26,595 bases of DNA from a virus. Shown one piece after another: positions 20,842 through 26,595 of this stretch (the stretch's first letter is position 1; every line of letters starts with the position of its first letter). The stretch spans positions 1 to 26,595 of the IMG/VR virus record IMGVR_UViG_3300044691_000607, one strand, 5' to 3'. Position numbers and translations under genes: made by a program. The notes under the pieces were generated by a model. The model was given only the letters and a program-made list of their open reading frames with translations. It did not search any database and was not told the origin of the DNA.

Positions 20842-21176
20842 GGTGTCTCTCCGATCGGTGCTTCGTAGAAAATTCCCTCGCCCACGACGAAGGGCTGCGC
20901 CTCGATATAGGCGATGCAGGTGCGCCGCTCCATCCAGTCGTGATGCGAGATGTGGACGACGTCGCGGATCAGCATCAGGTCGTCGCGCCAGTCTTGCGTG
21001 GAGGGTGCGCGCAGCGCGTTGATGAAGACGGCATCGATCGCCATCTCGCCTTTGGTGCCGCGCAGCTCCGGCTCCATCAGCATGTTGAGCACCAGCGCAT
21101 CGTGCCACACCTGCTGTTCGCCGCGGCGCTCGATCAGGTGCACCAGACAGCCGCGCGTGATTGCGGGGGCGATCAT
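20838..21176 (-). CDS. Hypothetical protein, 112 residues
   Basis: This is an alpha/beta protein with MIAPAITRGCLVHLIERRGE, VFINALRAPSTQDWRDDLML and VVHISHHDWMERRTCIAYIE. His and acidic residues are scattered through the middle but form no recognisable metal motif. ATGA overlaps on both sides place it in the coupled early operon. The function is unknown. Confidence 0.6.
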   Translation of the reverse strand: MIAPAITRGCLVHLIERRGEQQVWHDALVLNMLMEPELRGTKGEMAIDAVFINALRAPSTQDWRDDLMLIRDVVHISHHDWMERRTCIAYIEAQPFVVGEGIFYEAPIGETP

Positions 21177-21349
21177 CGGAACATCTCAGACTGCACCGCG
21201 GCCTCCGGCTTTCGCGCTTCGACAGGTTTAGCCATGCAAACCATGCATGGGCCTCTTCGGCCGTCGTCAATTCTGTGCTCGGTTTCCTTGCCGCATTTGT
21301 TGCACCAGACGGCAGCGCTGATGGTGTTTTTCGGATAGTGCTCGCTCAT
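21173..21349 (-). CDS. Small zinc-ribbon protein, 58 residues
   Basis: This ORF (MSEHYPKNTISAAVWCNKCG...) has CNKC and CMVC pairs 19 residues apart (C16/C19 and C35/C38), a standard four-cysteine zinc ribbon as in phage proteins that bind nucleic acid. Overlaps of the ATGA type on both sides (21346-21349 and 21173-21176) show it is part of the operon despite its size. Confidence 0.7.
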   Translation of the reverse strand: MSEHYPKNTISAAVWCNKCGKETEHRIDDGRRGPCMVCMAKPVEARKPEAAVQSEMFR

Positions 21350-21921
21350 GGCTTAGCCTCCCCTGGCAAACCGTAGTCGTACGCTCCAGCCATCGTGATG
21401 CGATAGAAGCGATCAACCCGCGCCGCTGTCTTCGCCGTAACCTCGAAGTGTTTGAATTGGAGAGCTCGGGTTTTGAGCCCGAAGCGACACGCCAGCTCGG
21501 CCTTTGTAAAACCTTCCTCAAGTAGTTTGTTGATTTTTCGCCAGGTCGGATCTGCGTCGATCAGCGCACCTCCGGCGTAAGCTTTTCTGTTTACCCCCAG
21601 GATGCTGCGCTCTGTACGCTGGCGGATCCTCTCACGTTCGCCCGATCGGATCTTCATCACAATCGAACGGGCGACGCTTGCTGCATCCGCCACCGTTTTG
21701 TATCCGACCCCCAGCGTCGAAAGCCTGCGAATGTGTCGTCTCGCAGCAGCAGCGGAGACGATCCCATTCCAATCGCCGTTACTCCGTGCCAGACTTCGCT
21801 CGGTCTCGTACCGTGAATTTGCTGCGCGGCAGAGCATGCATTTACATCCGCCCATATATTTCAGCCGCGTACCGTGCGGTTTGTTCGCCGCCAGGATGCC
21901 TACGCTCTTCAATCCGTTCAT
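21346..21921 (-). CDS. Phage DNA-binding protein with C-rich N-terminus and HTH
   Basis: The N-terminus (HGTRLKYMGGCKCMLCRAAN) matches a pattern seen in many phage and actinobacterial HTH proteins: HGT...Y..GC.C..CR.AN..YE. After this comes a helix-turn-helix-like stretch GVGYKTVADAASVARSIVMK (residues ~72-91) and, near the C-terminus, a second one (GFTKAELACRFGLKTRALQF). The 191-residue protein is therefore likely a sequence-specific DNA-binding regulator. Start ATG 21921 overlaps the previous TGA. Confidence 0.7.
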   Translation of the reverse strand: MNGLKSVGILAANKPHGTRLKYMGGCKCMLCRAANSRYETERSLARSNGDWNGIVSAAAARRHIRRLSTLGVGYKTVADAASVARSIVMKIRSGERERIRQRTERSILGVNRKAYAGGALIDADPTWRKINKLLEEGFTKAELACRFGLKTRALQFKHFEVTAKTAARVDRFYRITMAGAYDYGLPGEAKP

Positions 21922-22139
21922 GGCTTCGCCTTCGCGGCGATCGCGCTGCCGTAGGGTGTGCCGGCGGGGCTGACGGCCCAGGCGTTGGCGCGATTGTAGG
22001 CAATCTGCGCGAGGAGCTTATCCGTGAACGCGGCCTGCGCGGCCTTGGTCTGGCCGAGGCGCGGCTCGCGGCGCTTGTGAATTGGCGGCTTGTGAACTGT
22101 GCCATGATGACTGCTAGGTTTGCTCGGTTTATCTGCCAT
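21918..22139 (-). CDS. Small basic hypothetical protein
   Basis: This is a 73-residue protein (MADKPSKPSSHHGTVHKPPI) with a Lys/His/Pro-rich N-terminus and an Ala-rich helix (AAFTDKLLAQIAYNRANAWA). Starts 11 bp inside the upstream paralogue's end and ends in an ATGA overlap. Basic composition suggests nucleic-acid contact, but this is not shown by any motif. Confidence 0.55.
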   Translation of the reverse strand: MADKPSKPSSHHGTVHKPPIHKRREPRLGQTKAAQAAFTDKLLAQIAYNRANAWAVSPAGTPYGSAIAAKAKP

Positions 22140-22695
22140 GGGTGCCCTCCATCTCTTCCAGCTCCTGGAACAACACGCGAACCTCTGTGGCGGCCGCGGT
22201 CACCTCGCCCGGCTGTTTCTTCGGCTCGTAGGTCGCGGCGAACTGGTCGCCGTCGCTCTCGAAGATCCGCGCCAGGATCAGCAGGCCCTCGGCCAGCTGC
22301 TCGGTGGTCTCGAAGTCGATCTCCAGCCGGCCGCGGCTGAGTGTGATCCAGCTGGGCAGCGCCGCCAGCCCTACCGGCTCCAGATCGCGCCGCACCAGCG
22401 AGCGCGGCCGCCGGCGCGAGACGTTCTCTTTCTGGAGACGCTGAGCGAGCACGACCGCGGCCACGTCCTCGGCTTCGTTCACCGCATGCAGGAACTTCCG
22501 CAGCGCGTCTCTCTCGACCAGGTGGGCCGATCCGATCCTGGTCGTAGGCAATAGATCGAGCAGATTGCCGGCCGCGCGCGGCTGCAGCTTGAACAGCAGC
22601 TCGAGGTCGCGGCGGTCATAGTGCGAGCGCACCGAATTCTCCACCGAGCGGCGAATTTCAGGAAGACGCGGAAGCCAGGAAACTGAGCGCGCCAT
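22129..22695 (-). CDS. HTH-like protein, paralogue of the gene at 23249-23797
   Basis: This 188-residue protein shares its start (MAR.VSWLPRL.EIRRSV..S) and length with the protein at 23249-23797. The segment RRDLELLFKLQPRAAGNLLD, then IGSAHLVERDALRKFL, resembles the HTH-plus-wing of excisionase/MerR-type proteins. The C-terminal half has SRGRLEIDFETTEQLAEGLL, shared with the paralogue (SRGLLTIRFEITEQLVQGLA). GAGGA lies upstream of the ATG at 22695. A regulator or DNA-binding role is inferred. The two copies flank one gene. Confidence 0.6.
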   Translation of the reverse strand: MARSVSWLPRLPEIRRSVENSVRSHYDRRDLELLFKLQPRAAGNLLDLLPTTRIGSAHLVERDALRKFLHAVNEAEDVAAVVLAQRLQKENVSRRRPRSLVRRDLEPVGLAALPSWITLSRGRLEIDFETTEQLAEGLLILARIFESDGDQFAATYEPKKQPGEVTAAATEVRVLFQELEEMEGTHGR

Positions 22696-22710
22696 AAAGA
22701 CGGTTCCTCG

Positions 22711-23238
22711 TTAGGCAGCCACCTGATGCAGTTGTGCTGCGAGCTGAGTCACTGCGCGAGCCACCCATTCGACGTCGCGATACTTCATTCCTAAAACCCT
22801 AAGATCAATACGATCGAAGAGATGCTGGAACCCGGGTACCAGGTCCCAGGCGTGCATACAGTCGAAGCCGAACCACCACACATCATCGGGGGTGCCGGGC
22901 TCGGGGATGTGACAGACGCCCTGCCAAGGGTGCGGCCGGTGATCGCAGCCAGCGGTGTAATTGAGATCGCGAGCGCAATGTAGCTTTTCAACCGCCTCAT
23001 AGTGCCTGGATTTGCGGTACAGCGGGTGTCCGGGAGTCACACCCGCATAACCGCACAGTGCGCCCACGTAATTGCGCACGATCAGACATGGCAGCCCGGT
23101 AGCTCGATCGACCCACTGTATTTTGTCGGGTTCACGCTGCCAGATGCCTTTGGGAAGGTCGGCCTTCTCCGCGGGCATGAACCACGCCTGGACCGTCTCG
23201 GGGATCGCAGCGGGGAGCATCTCTTTTGTAAGGTGCAT
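22711..23238 (-). CDS. Conserved-type phage protein, 175 residues, unknown function
   Basis: The protein contains VDRATGLPCLIVRNYVGALC-G-YAGV..GHPLY and, later, GTPDDVWWFGFDCMHAWDLV followed by YRDVEWVARAVTQLAAQL. This set of motifs (a Trp/Phe 'WWFGFDC.H..D..PG' core) recurs in phage and prophage proteins of unknown role. AAGGAG lies 7 nt before the ATG at 23238. His and Cys residues (CARDLNYTAGCDHRPHPW) could bind metal. It sits between the two paralogues as the second gene of the operon. Confidence 0.65.
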   Translation of the reverse strand: MHLTKEMLPAAIPETVQAWFMPAEKADLPKGIWQREPDKIQWVDRATGLPCLIVRNYVGALCGYAGVTPGHPLYRKSRHYEAVEKLHCARDLNYTAGCDHRPHPWQGVCHIPEPGTPDDVWWFGFDCMHAWDLVPGFQHLFDRIDLRVLGMKYRDVEWVARAVTQLAAQLHQVAA

Positions 23239-23248
23239 CAGCCTCTCC

Positions 23249-23797
23249 TTATTCGGATGGCCGTTGCACCTGCCATCCGCGCATGCCCACGGCTCTGTCG
23301 AACTCCGAGGGCATCTTCTCCTCAGGTTCGTACTTCAGGGCGAATTCGTCGCCATGCTCGGCGACCATTCGCTCCACCAGCGCCAGCCCCTGGACCAGCT
23401 GCTCGGTGATCTCAAAACGGATGGTGAGCAGGCCGCGGGAGATGGAGATGGAATCGGGGAGGGCTGGCATCCCCCGCGGCGCACTGTCGTCCAGCACCAT
23501 CGTCCTCGGCTTGTTCCAGTTCGGATCATGCTTCCTCCGGCGCAGCCTGCGATACAGAGCGGCAACATCAGGGGCCTTGCTTACCCGCTCCAAAAACCGT
23601 TCCAGGACCTCGCGCGGCACCAGCCGCGATGGCCCTACTTCTACCGTTTCCAACATTTCGATCATCTTCCCCGCCATCCGCGGACCCAGACCGAAGAGCA
23701 GCTCTAGCTCCCGGCGGTTGTAATGCGTCCGCGTGGAACCCCTAACTGAGCGGCGAATCTCTTGCAGGCGTGGCAGCCAGGAGACAGTTCGCGCCAT
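23249..23797 (-). CDS. HTH-like protein, first gene of the leftward operon
   Basis: This 182-residue protein opens the leftward early operon and is the paralogue of 22129-22695. It has YNRRELELLFGLGPRMAGKM and VGPSRLVPREVLERFLERV, again HTH- and wing-like, and SISRGLLTIRFEITEQL. GGGG (minus-strand 'AAGGGGTTCCCCAT') precedes the ATG at 23797. As the gene next to the divergent control region and integrase it is a candidate regulator (repressor, anti-repressor or excisionase), but no such function can be shown from sequence. Confidence 0.6.
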   Translation of the reverse strand: MARTVSWLPRLQEIRRSVRGSTRTHYNRRELELLFGLGPRMAGKMIEMLETVEVGPSRLVPREVLERFLERVSKAPDVAALYRRLRRRKHDPNWNKPRTMVLDDSAPRGMPALPDSISISRGLLTIRFEITEQLVQGLALVERMVAEHGDEFALKYEPEEKMPSEFDRAVGMRGWQVQRPSE

Positions 23798-23861
23798 ATG
23801 GGGAACCCCTTAAAAGCCCAGCATTCTTCGCAGTGGTGACCTCCATCAGCCCTGGGGGGAT

Positions 23862-23881
23862 AAGTGCTAGACCTAGCACTT
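23862..23881. promoter_or_regulatory. Perfect 9-bp dyad, candidate operator in the divergent control region
   Basis: AAGTGCTAG and CTAGCACTT (23862-23870 and 23873-23881) form a perfect inverted repeat with a 2-bp spacer in the 139-bp region between the leftward operon (start 23797) and the integrase (start 23937). The size and symmetry fit a dimeric repressor site. It also could act as a weak hairpin or as part of an attachment site. Confidence 0.6.
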
Positions 23882-23901
23882 TCTTAAATACCCCCTGACA
23901 A
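23873..23901 (-). promoter_or_regulatory. Possible leftward promoter overlapping the operator
   Basis: On the minus strand TTGTCA (23901-23896), five of six matches to the -35 consensus, lies 17 bp from TGCTAG (23878-23873), a poor -10 element that lies in the dyad. If real, a protein on the dyad would block this promoter. The -10 match is weak, so this is only a candidate. Confidence 0.3.
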
Positions 23902-23936
23902 TACCACTTGTCGCATCCGGTGTAAACTCTCAAATA

Positions 23937-24842
23937 ATGCGAGGTCAAACTACTAAACCCGCGCCCGGCTTACTGGTCGGCGGCCGCACCCCGGTGGCCC
24001 TCATCGATTTGGTTTTAGCCGCACTTCCCTCCCCCAATACCCGCAGGGCATACCGGCACGCGATCAGCGAGTTATTCAGCTACGCGGCCGGCCGGCCAGT
24101 CACCCGCGCGCTGCTGTTGGAGTGGCGCGCGGCCCTGGCCACCAGGATCTCTGCCGCTACCGTCAACCTCCAGCTCTCGGCCGTGCGGCGCCTGGTCCGC
24201 GAGGCGAGGCGGTCCGGAGCGATCGACGGGCAGGAGGCGGCCGAGCTGCTCGAGGTCCGGGGCCTGCCCCAGCGCGGCCGGCGGACCGGCAACTGGCTGA
24301 CCCCGGAACAGACGCGCCAGATCCTCGCTTTGCCGAATCGCAAAACTCTGCGAGGCCGGCGCAATTTTTGTGTGCTCGCTCTATTGATCGGCTGCGGGGT
24401 GCGCCGCAGCGAGCTGGCCGCCCTCGAGGTGGAAGCCCTGAAGCGCCGCGACAACCGCTGGGTGCTGGCGGATCTCGCCGGCAAGGGCGGACGGGTGCGC
24501 ACGGTGGCGGTACCGAAGTGGGTGATGACGGCGATCGACGAGTGGAGAGCCGCGGCGAAGATCAAGGCCGGCAAACTGATCCGCCGGCTCACGCTCGTCC
24601 CCGAGGGACTCAGCGAGTACGCGATCTGGGAGATCGTGAGCCAGCACGCAGCGCGGATCGGCGTGTCGAACCTGGGGCCGCATGACCTGCGCAGGACCTG
24701 CGCGAAGCTCTGCCGGTCCAAGGGCGGCGACATCGAGCAGATCCAGTTCATGCTCGGCCACGAATCCATCCGCACCACACAGCTGTATCTCGGCACGATG
24801 CAAAACCTCGAGACCGCTGTGAACGACAACCTGGGGTTATGA
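23937..24842 (+). CDS. Tyrosine integrase/recombinase
   Basis: This 301-residue tyrosine recombinase has the full catalytic set: Arg156 in GCGVRRSELAAL, Lys183 in AGKGGRVRTVAVP, His249 and Arg252 in PHDLRRTCAKL, His275 in LGHESIRTTQ and nucleophile Tyr284 in QLYLG. Residues ~20-110 form the SAM-like core-binding domain (SPNTRRAYRHAISELFSYAA). Length and XerC/D-like organisation fit a phage integrase. There is no Shine-Dalgarno before the ATG at 23937; translation may be leaderless or from a downstream start. It heads the rightward operon, next to the dyad. Confidence 0.93.
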   Translation: MRGQTTKPAPGLLVGGRTPVALIDLVLAALPSPNTRRAYRHAISELFSYAAGRPVTRALLLEWRAALATRISAATVNLQLSAVRRLVREARRSGAIDGQEAAELLEVRGLPQRGRRTGNWLTPEQTRQILALPNRKTLRGRRNFCVLALLIGCGVRRSELAALEVEALKRRDNRWVLADLAGKGGRVRTVAVPKWVMTAIDEWRAAAKIKAGKLIRRLTLVPEGLSEYAIWEIVSQHAARIGVSNLGPHDLRRTCAKLCRSKGGDIEQIQFMLGHESIRTTQLYLGTMQNLETAVNDNLGL

Positions 24843-24843
24843 C

Positions 24844-25107
24844 ATGGCAAATGGAAACAGCGAAGCGATCGACCATTTTATTCCCGGCCTGATTCGCTAC
24901 GTCAACGAACACATTGAGACTGGAGGCTTCCTCCGCGCCGTACTCGAGAACGATCTGCGCGAGGCCTGCGACCGCGCCGATCCCCTCTCGCGCCCGGTGC
25001 TGGCCGACCTGGTGACCTATATCGAATTGATACTGCCCGCGGAGTGCTGGGGATCTCCGGAGAAGGTGAAGGCGTGGCTAGATTTTTATCACCAACAATC
25101 ACAGTGA
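24844..25107 (+). CDS. Hypothetical protein following integrase
   Basis: This 87-residue acidic, helical protein (MANGNSEAIDHFIPGLIRYV) starts 1 bp after the integrase stop. It has REACDRADPLSRPVLADLVT and a final ESPEKVKAWLDFYHQQ-like helix. Small acidic proteins of this sort are common in phage early operons. No family is recognised. The tight spacing means it is co-transcribed with the integrase. Confidence 0.65.
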   Translation: MANGNSEAIDHFIPGLIRYVNEHIETGGFLRAVLENDLREACDRADPLSRPVLADLVTYIELILPAECWGSPEKVKAWLDFYHQQSQ

Positions 25108-25118
25108 AGGAGGGAGAG

Positions 25119-25283
25119 ATGCTCGTCATCACCATGTTCGCAGTTGCGGAAATTTTTACGCTCGCGGGAACGGCACTGGGACGTGGGCATCACTACCAGG
25201 CCGGCTTTCTAGGGTTGTGCGGATGGGTCGCCTTTCTTCTTCACAACATACTGGTACGCCGACGCGAGCGAATCGAGGACTAA
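25119..25283 (+). CDS. Small two-segment membrane protein
   Basis: The ATG at 25119 has AAGGAGG 5 nt upstream, so this start (MLVITMFAVAEIFTLAGTAL) is favoured over the in-frame extension to 25044. The 54 residues hold two hydrophobic stretches (about 2-20 and 28-45) and a basic tail (VRRRERIED). Its stop overlaps the next ATG (TAATG at 25281-25285). Function unknown; a holin-like size, but no evidence beyond that. Confidence 0.6.
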   Translation: MLVITMFAVAEIFTLAGTALGRGHHYQAGFLGLCGWVAFLLHNILVRRRERIED

Positions 25284-25543
25284 TGGCTCAACAAATAATC
25301 GAGCGAGAGTGGGTGAGCTTCAAAAACAGGGTGATGCATCCCCAGTCGCCACCCAACCAGGTCACCGAGATGAAGAACGCTTTCTACGCCGGTGCGCTGT
25401 CCGCCTTCGTCACGGTACAGAATGCGGCCGAACTGCCTCCAGACGTGGCGTGCCGCGTGCTGGACGGTTTACAGCGTGAGTTTGAATCGTTCTTTCAATG
25501 CCTGGTGAGCAGCTATGCCAACGTACAGAAATACGATTCTTAA
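25283..25543 (+). CDS. Hypothetical protein, 86 residues
   Basis: Starts at ATG 25283 in a TAATG overlap, reading MAQQIIEREWVSFKNRVMHP. The sequence has EMKNAFYAGALSAFVTVQNA, a stretch seen in many small phage proteins ('E...AFYAGA.....'), and a C-terminal helix. The family is of unknown role. It overlaps the regulator gene by 29 bp. Confidence 0.65.
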   Translation: MAQQIIEREWVSFKNRVMHPQSPPNQVTEMKNAFYAGALSAFVTVQNAAELPPDVACRVLDGLQREFESFFQCLVSSYANVQKYDS

Positions 25544-26210
25544 ATCGCTCCCCGACGACGTGATCCAGCGGCTGCAGCTGCGGATGGTGACGCTCGACAA
25601 CGAGCGCCGCATCGAGTATCCCGGCGAGCCGATCGACAACCTGTTCTTCGTCGAGAGCGGCATGGCGTCGATGACCACGACGTTTCTCGATGGCTCGCAG
25701 GTGGAGGTGGGGATGTTCGGCTTCGAGGGCGTGATCGGGATCTCCGCGCTGATGGGGACCAAGCTTTCTCTGAACCGGGTGTATGCGCAGATCGATGGCT
25801 GCGGGTACATGGGGCCGATCGCCACGGGGCGTCTGGAGTTCCAGCGCGGCGGCCTCTTTCAAACCCTCGCGCTGCGCTACGTGCAGACCCAGCTGGTGAC
25901 GGCGATGCAGTCGGCCGGCTGCAACGCGCGGCACAACTTAGAGCAGCGCCTGGCGCGCTGGCTTCTGCTGTGCGCCGACCGCGCCGGCAGCGACACCTTC
26001 CGCATGACCCACGAATATCTGAGCGACATGCTGGGCACCACGCGGTCCACCGTCTCGATCGCCGCGGCCGAGGCGCAGAAGGCCGGGCTGATCGAATACA
26101 CGCGGGGCTTCATCCGGATCCTCGATGTCGTCGGGCTCGAGGCGCGGGCGTGCGAGTGCTACCGCACCATCAAGAAACACCTGGATTCCTATGCGGAGTT
26201 TGCACAATGA
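25515..26210 (+). CDS. Crp/Fnr-family transcriptional regulator
   Basis: This 231-residue protein has a cNMP-binding-like beta-barrel domain (residues ~1-125: GEPIDNLFFVESGMASMTTT; MFGFEGVIGISALMGTK), a linker helix (LEQRLARWLLLCADR), and a C-terminal winged HTH (FRMTHEYLSDMLGTTRSTVS; KAGLIEYTRGFIRILD). The usual phosphate-binding GE/R.A motif of cAMP-binding Crp is not kept (FEGVIG, then NRVYAQ), and no Fnr-type cysteines are seen, so its effector is unknown. It overlaps small genes on both sides (29 bp upstream, ATGA downstream), so it is embedded in a phage-like operon rather than standing alone. It may control phage or host genes. Confidence 0.88.
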   Translation: MPTYRNTILKSLPDDVIQRLQLRMVTLDNERRIEYPGEPIDNLFFVESGMASMTTTFLDGSQVEVGMFGFEGVIGISALMGTKLSLNRVYAQIDGCGYMGPIATGRLEFQRGGLFQTLALRYVQTQLVTAMQSAGCNARHNLEQRLARWLLLCADRAGSDTFRMTHEYLSDMLGTTRSTVSIAAAEAQKAGLIEYTRGFIRILDVVGLEARACECYRTIKKHLDSYAEFAQ

Positions 26211-26380
26211 CCCGCGAAGAGCAGGCCCTGCTGTTTCTGATTGCAGCTGGCCATGCCCTCCGCTCGTATCAGTACGGGAATGACAGCCCCGATCTCGCTG
26301 AAGAGATGGCAGACAGCATCGACGAATTTTTTGAAGAAGGAAGAAAGCAGGCAAAAAATGAGCTGGTCCGTCAGATTTGA
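26207..26380 (+). CDS. Small acidic hypothetical protein
   Basis: This is a 57-residue protein from ATG 26207 (ATGA overlap with the regulator gene), MTREEQALLFLIAAGHALRS. It has a helix, then an acidic segment EMADSIDEFFEEGRKQ. It overlaps the next gene by 23 bp. No family is recognised. Coupled position makes it likely real. Confidence 0.6.
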   Translation: MTREEQALLFLIAAGHALRSYQYGNDSPDLAEEMADSIDEFFEEGRKQAKNELVRQI

Positions 26381-26595
26381 AAAGCCCGTCCGCAAGGCAG
26401 AAGCCTCCGCGGCGATCGATGCCCTCACCACCGAACCACAGACCGCAGGCCCGATCATCGAGCAGCTCGATGCGGCGAAGGCCGCCGCGAAGTGGCTGCT
26501 GCTGAGCGTGCCCGGCTCGCACATCATGGTCGCAATTTCCGGTCACGCGAACGGGATCTGCTGGCAGAAGTCGGCGACCTCGGCAAACGATTGCG
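26358..26595 (+). CDS. Hypothetical protein, 3' end beyond window
   Basis: The ATG at 26358 starts a frame open to the right edge (79 residues seen: MSWSVRFEKPVRKAEASAAI...). It has an Ala/Asp-rich helical part (IIEQLDAAKAAAKWLLLSVP) and a beta end with GSHIMVAISGHANGICWQK. This is a small phage-type protein of unknown function; the stop is not visible, so length cannot be judged. Confidence 0.6.
   Translation, partial: MSWSVRFEKPVRKAEASAAIDALTTEPQTAGPIIEQLDAAKAAAKWLLLSVPGSHIMVAISGHANGICWQKSATSANDC

Noticed and set aside
23862-23881. attP core
   Set aside because: A tyrosine recombinase core cannot be told from an operator without the host attB; symmetry and promoter overlap make an operator more likely.
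25119-25283. Holin
   Set aside because: Size and two hydrophobic segments are compatible, but there is no endolysin nearby and it lies in the integrase operon, so no lysis role is claimed.

Overview
This window is almost entirely a temperate phage or prophage of a GC-rich bacterium. It carries a nearly complete lambda-type (siphovirus, long non-contractile tail) morphogenesis module on the minus strand, a tyrosine integrase, and two divergent blocks of small, tightly overlapping phage genes. The host cannot be named from sequence alone. The GC-rich codon use and the style of the Crp/Fnr-type regulator at the right end would fit a soil Gram-negative such as an acidobacterium, but this is a weak inference. 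I see no rRNA, tRNA, CRISPR array or insertion sequence. No lysis, replication or obvious CI-type repressor gene is recognisable here; those may lie outside the window.

Right to left (the direction of transcription), the late module at 16.4-1 kb follows the lambda gene order: small terminase (Nu1-like), large terminase (gpA-like), a W-like head-tail joiner, portal (gpB-like), a small ORF, a fused prohead protease/major capsid gene with an internal capsid start, a small protein in the FI position, FII-like and U-like joining/terminator proteins, major tail tube (V-like), tail assembly chaperones G and G-T made by a programmed -1 frameshift, tape measure (H), an M-like tail-tip protein, a second tail-tube paralogue, and an L-like tail-tip protein cut by the window edge. 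The tail fibre/host-specificity genes are presumably beyond the left edge.

Between the tape measure and the M-like gene is a cassette in the opposite (+) orientation (1996-3793). It holds a possible Z-like tail completion protein, an orphan ribbon-helix-helix protein, a small membrane protein, a superinfection-immunity-type membrane protein and a small basic protein. It looks like an inserted, separately transcribed moron cluster.

The 16390-16732 gap beside the terminase genes is where a cos/pac site would be expected. A lone rightward gene (16733-17290) separates it from a leftward operon (23797-17287) of about 19 small genes, many joined by ATGA or GTGA overlaps. These include several zinc-ribbon proteins, a receiver-like protein lacking its phosphoacceptor aspartate, a DNA-binding protein with a C-rich N-terminus, and a pair of paralogues (HTH-like) flanking a conserved-looking 175-residue phage protein.

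A 139-bp divergent control region (23798-23936) with a perfect 9-bp dyad separates this operon from a rightward operon: integrase, small proteins, a Crp/Fnr-family regulator, and a gene truncated by the right edge. Because phage-like genes continue on both sides of the integrase, the window may be a circularly permuted phage or plasmid-phage genome, or a prophage whose integrase is not at its end.
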